Source: Bacteroidota bacterium
GTDB lineage: Bacteria > Bacteroidota > Ignavibacteria > Ignavibacteriales > Melioribacteraceae
Assembly (NCBI GenBank): GCA_018818065.1
Contig: JAHISV010000005.1
Span: 912,527 to 976,526 of the forward strand
DNA: 64,000 bases
Direction of reading: 5' to 3'
Notes under the pieces: generated by a model
Told to the model about the DNA's origin: nothing
Databases searched by the model: none
Seen by the model: the letters and a program-made list of their open reading frames with translations, nothing else
Position numbers and translations under genes: made by a program
In this document: in pieces, positions 62,351 through 64,000 of the stretch
How the letters are laid out: the number at the start of each line of letters is the position of its first letter
Numbering within the stretch: the stretch's first letter is position 1

Positions 62351-64000
62351 TTTTAAAGAAAATGTTTTTCTAATAGTCTTTCTGTCTGGCTTCTGTTGGT
62401 CTGGTGTCTGCTGGTCTATTATGGCTCAGGAGAAACCGTCTCAGCTATTTAAAGAATCATTCTCTAATGACATCCCCAGAGTTACACATTTCAATATCAA
62501 CAATATCTCCACGCCGATTTATCAGGATGGGCGAGCTGATCGCGAGGGAAATAATAGTGCTTTTGAATTCCCGAAAGGTTCGGGGAAATATTGTGTTTAT
62601 GAATCGGGTTTTATTTTTGGCGGTAAAGAAGGAGGAGGGCAGATAAAGTTTGGAGGTTCAGAGTATTTCTCCAGTATGGTTCCGGGAAGAATAATGGAAG
62701 ATGGAACCAGCCAGGCATTAAACGATCCCCTGAATCGAATTTTCAGAGTTCGTCCCGACTGGGAAAACGGATCGCTTTTTTCTGAATTGCAGGATAACGA
62801 GTTTGAAAGAAATGAAAACGCGATAAGAGAGCAGTACCGATTAGATTGGATGGAATGGCCCTGGCAATATGGCGCTCCTTACCTGGATGCAGACGGTGAT
62901 GGTATTTATATTCCTGATCCGGATGGAAATGGAACATATAATATTGGCGAGGATATCCCGGGGCTACCAGGCGCTGACCAGACAATATGGTTTGCCGCCA
63001 ACCACACTGATCCGGAAATTGCTTATCAGTTCTATGGTTCACCACCGACAGATTTCGAAATGCAGGTCACAATTTGGGGATATATGAGTGGCTCATCCTT
63101 GGGGAATATGATTTTCAAAAAAATTCACCTTATCAATAAAAGTGAGTTTGACTATACTGATTTTTACTGTGGAATTTGGAGCGATCCCGATGTAGGTAGC
63201 GCTGGGGATGATTTTGTCGGGTGTGACACACTCCTGGATCTTGGGTACGCTTATAATGCATATCAGGTGGACTCTGAATATGGTGATTCTCCACCGGCAG
63301 TGGGTTTCTCCTTTTTAGATGTTTCTGAAACTGATAGTGAAGAAACTAATAAAATGTCTTCCTTCTATTATTTTCGTAATGATCCAATGGAGCCTTGGCA
63401 TGATCCCGGAGATCCCTACACCGAAGGAGTATTATATTTCTATAATGCGTTACAGGGAAAGATTTCCTCAACTGGAGAATATTTCCCAATCCCTGAAGAG
63501 ATTGGAGGAGGGTATACAAATTATCCGTTGTCTGGTGATCCGGTAACAGGTAGCGGGTATGTTGATGGAATTATTTCTGGACCCGGTGACACAAGATTTA
63601 TAATGAGTACTGGTCCTTTTAATATCCCAAAAGGTGAATCTGCCGAAATAACATTTATGCAAATCGCAGCCGGTGGAAGTGCGGGGGTTGGCAACCTTGA
63701 ATCAATATACCTGCTGAGAACTTTTACCCTCATGGCCCACAAGTCTTATGAAGGCTATCTCTGTTGTAATTTGACTATGCCCGTTACTAATGCTATTGTT
63801 TCCAGCGGCGCCGAGTCAATAAAAATAAAATGGGGGAGTGAATCAGAATTATATTCAGGATCCGGTTTCGAATTTCAGGGATACAATATTTATCAATTAC
63901 CAGCTCCCAACAGCCCTCTGGCAGATGGGATAAAAATTCGCACATTTGATAAGATTGATGGAGTTAAAGTTATTTTACAAGGATTCTTTGAAAAGGGTGT
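62346..64000 (+). CDS. Large secreted protein, paralogue 3 (3' end outside window)
   Basis: Open from ATG 62346 to the window end (551 codons), no stop reached. AGGTGATATAATG precedes it, as for paralogue 2. Signal peptide about 1-26 (ending SIMAQ). VTHFNINNISTPIYQDGRADREGNNSAFEFPKGSGKYCVYESGF matches the start of paralogues 1 and 2; DLDADGDGIYIPDPDGNGTYNIGEDIPG-like Asp/Asn-rich loops and YPLSGDPVTGSGYVDGI follow. The sorting-type end should lie just beyond the window. Confidence 0.82.
   Translation, partial: MNFKENVFLIVFLSGFCWSGVCWSIMAQEKPSQLFKESFSNDIPRVTHFNINNISTPIYQDGRADREGNNSAFEFPKGSGKYCVYESGFIFGGKEGGGQIKFGGSEYFSSMVPGRIMEDGTSQALNDPLNRIFRVRPDWENGSLFSELQDNEFERNENAIREQYRLDWMEWPWQYGAPYLDADGDGIYIPDPDGNGTYNIGEDIPGLPGADQTIWFAANHTDPEIAYQFYGSPPTDFEMQVTIWGYMSGSSLGNMIFKKIHLINKSEFDYTDFYCGIWSDPDVGSAGDDFVGCDTLLDLGYAYNAYQVDSEYGDSPPAVGFSFLDVSETDSEETNKMSSFYYFRNDPMEPWHDPGDPYTEGVLYFYNALQGKISSTGEYFPIPEEIGGGYTNYPLSGDPVTGSGYVDGIISGPGDTRFIMSTGPFNIPKGESAEITFMQIAAGGSAGVGNLESIYLLRTFTLMAHKSYEGYLCCNLTMPVTNAIVSSGAESIKIKWGSESELYSGSGFEFQGYNIYQLPAPNSPLADGIKIRTFDKIDGVKVILQGFFEKG

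Noticed and set aside
62346-64000. Frameshifted or broken third paralogue
   Set aside because: The frame was followed from ATG 62346 to the window end and stays open and similar to the other two copies. It is only cut by the window edge.

Overview
The window is most likely chromosomal DNA from a Bacteroidota/Chlorobi-group bacterium, probably an Ignavibacteria relative. The evidence is low-to-moderate GC, genes packed on both strands, type IX secretion (T9SS) style C-terminal sorting domains of the 'NYPNPFNPST' kind, GldK/L/M/N-like proteins, a monomeric isocitrate dehydrogenase, a class II superoxide reductase and many ATG/TTG/GTG starts with weak Shine-Dalgarno sites. This assignment is inference; there is no rRNA in the window.

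Region 1 (1-10.6 kb) is housekeeping: the 3' part of queG, trxB, an ECF sigma/anti-sigma pair with a divergent membrane protein, then a tight run era - EamA transporter - acyP - ispF - DedA - lnt - threonine aldolase, followed by a convergent superoxide reductase and a DEDD-type exonuclease. The sigma gene and the divergent membrane gene carry the same promoter-like sequence (TGTAACC-N16-GTCTAA), which suggests one small regulon.

Region 2 (11-18 kb) is a divergent gldKLMN-like operon: a GldK-like formylglycine-enzyme-fold protein, a GldL-like proton-channel protein with an extra N-terminal helix, and GldM-like and GldN-like proteins. A convergent gene follows for an 812-residue secreted repeat protein that ends in a T9SS type A sorting domain. 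Together they look like a second or specialised T9SS motor next to a candidate cargo.

Region 3 (about 18.18-36.54 kb) is an integrative element inserted at the 3' end of a SpoIIE-type phosphatase gene. A copy of that gene's last codons (DDMTIVVVKRT-stop) lies at 18,153 and the intact gene ends at 36,500. A 13-bp identical core and a pair of matching GTAACAAA arm-type repeats mark the two ends. The right end carries int, an unknown gene, an excisionase-like gene, a gene II/X-type replication protein and a small Cys protein. The rest is accessory and defence-like cargo: a UDG-like protein, a membrane protein with a RES-domain protein, orphan membrane proteins, a PD-(D/E)XK protein, an MrcB/DUF3883-type protein with different base composition, and a complete type I restriction-modification system (hsdM-hsdS-hsdR) followed by a membrane protein. 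Several genes here are separated by related structured spacers that resemble integron attC sites.

Region 4 (36.5-57.6 kb) returns to core genes: SpoIIE phosphatase, BrkB-family protein, lipoproteins, a beta-CASP nuclease, an RDD protein, a DEAD-box RNA helicase bracketed by two duplicated small HEAT-like genes, an S37-type peptidase, a nucleotide-sugar epimerase-like protein, icd, initiator tRNA, recN, an outer-membrane-type protein, hemW and a dicarboxylate/glutamate symporter.

Region 5 (57.9-64 kb) is a tandem family of three large secreted paralogues (the third is cut by the window end). Two near-identical 85-bp palindromic repeats separate them.
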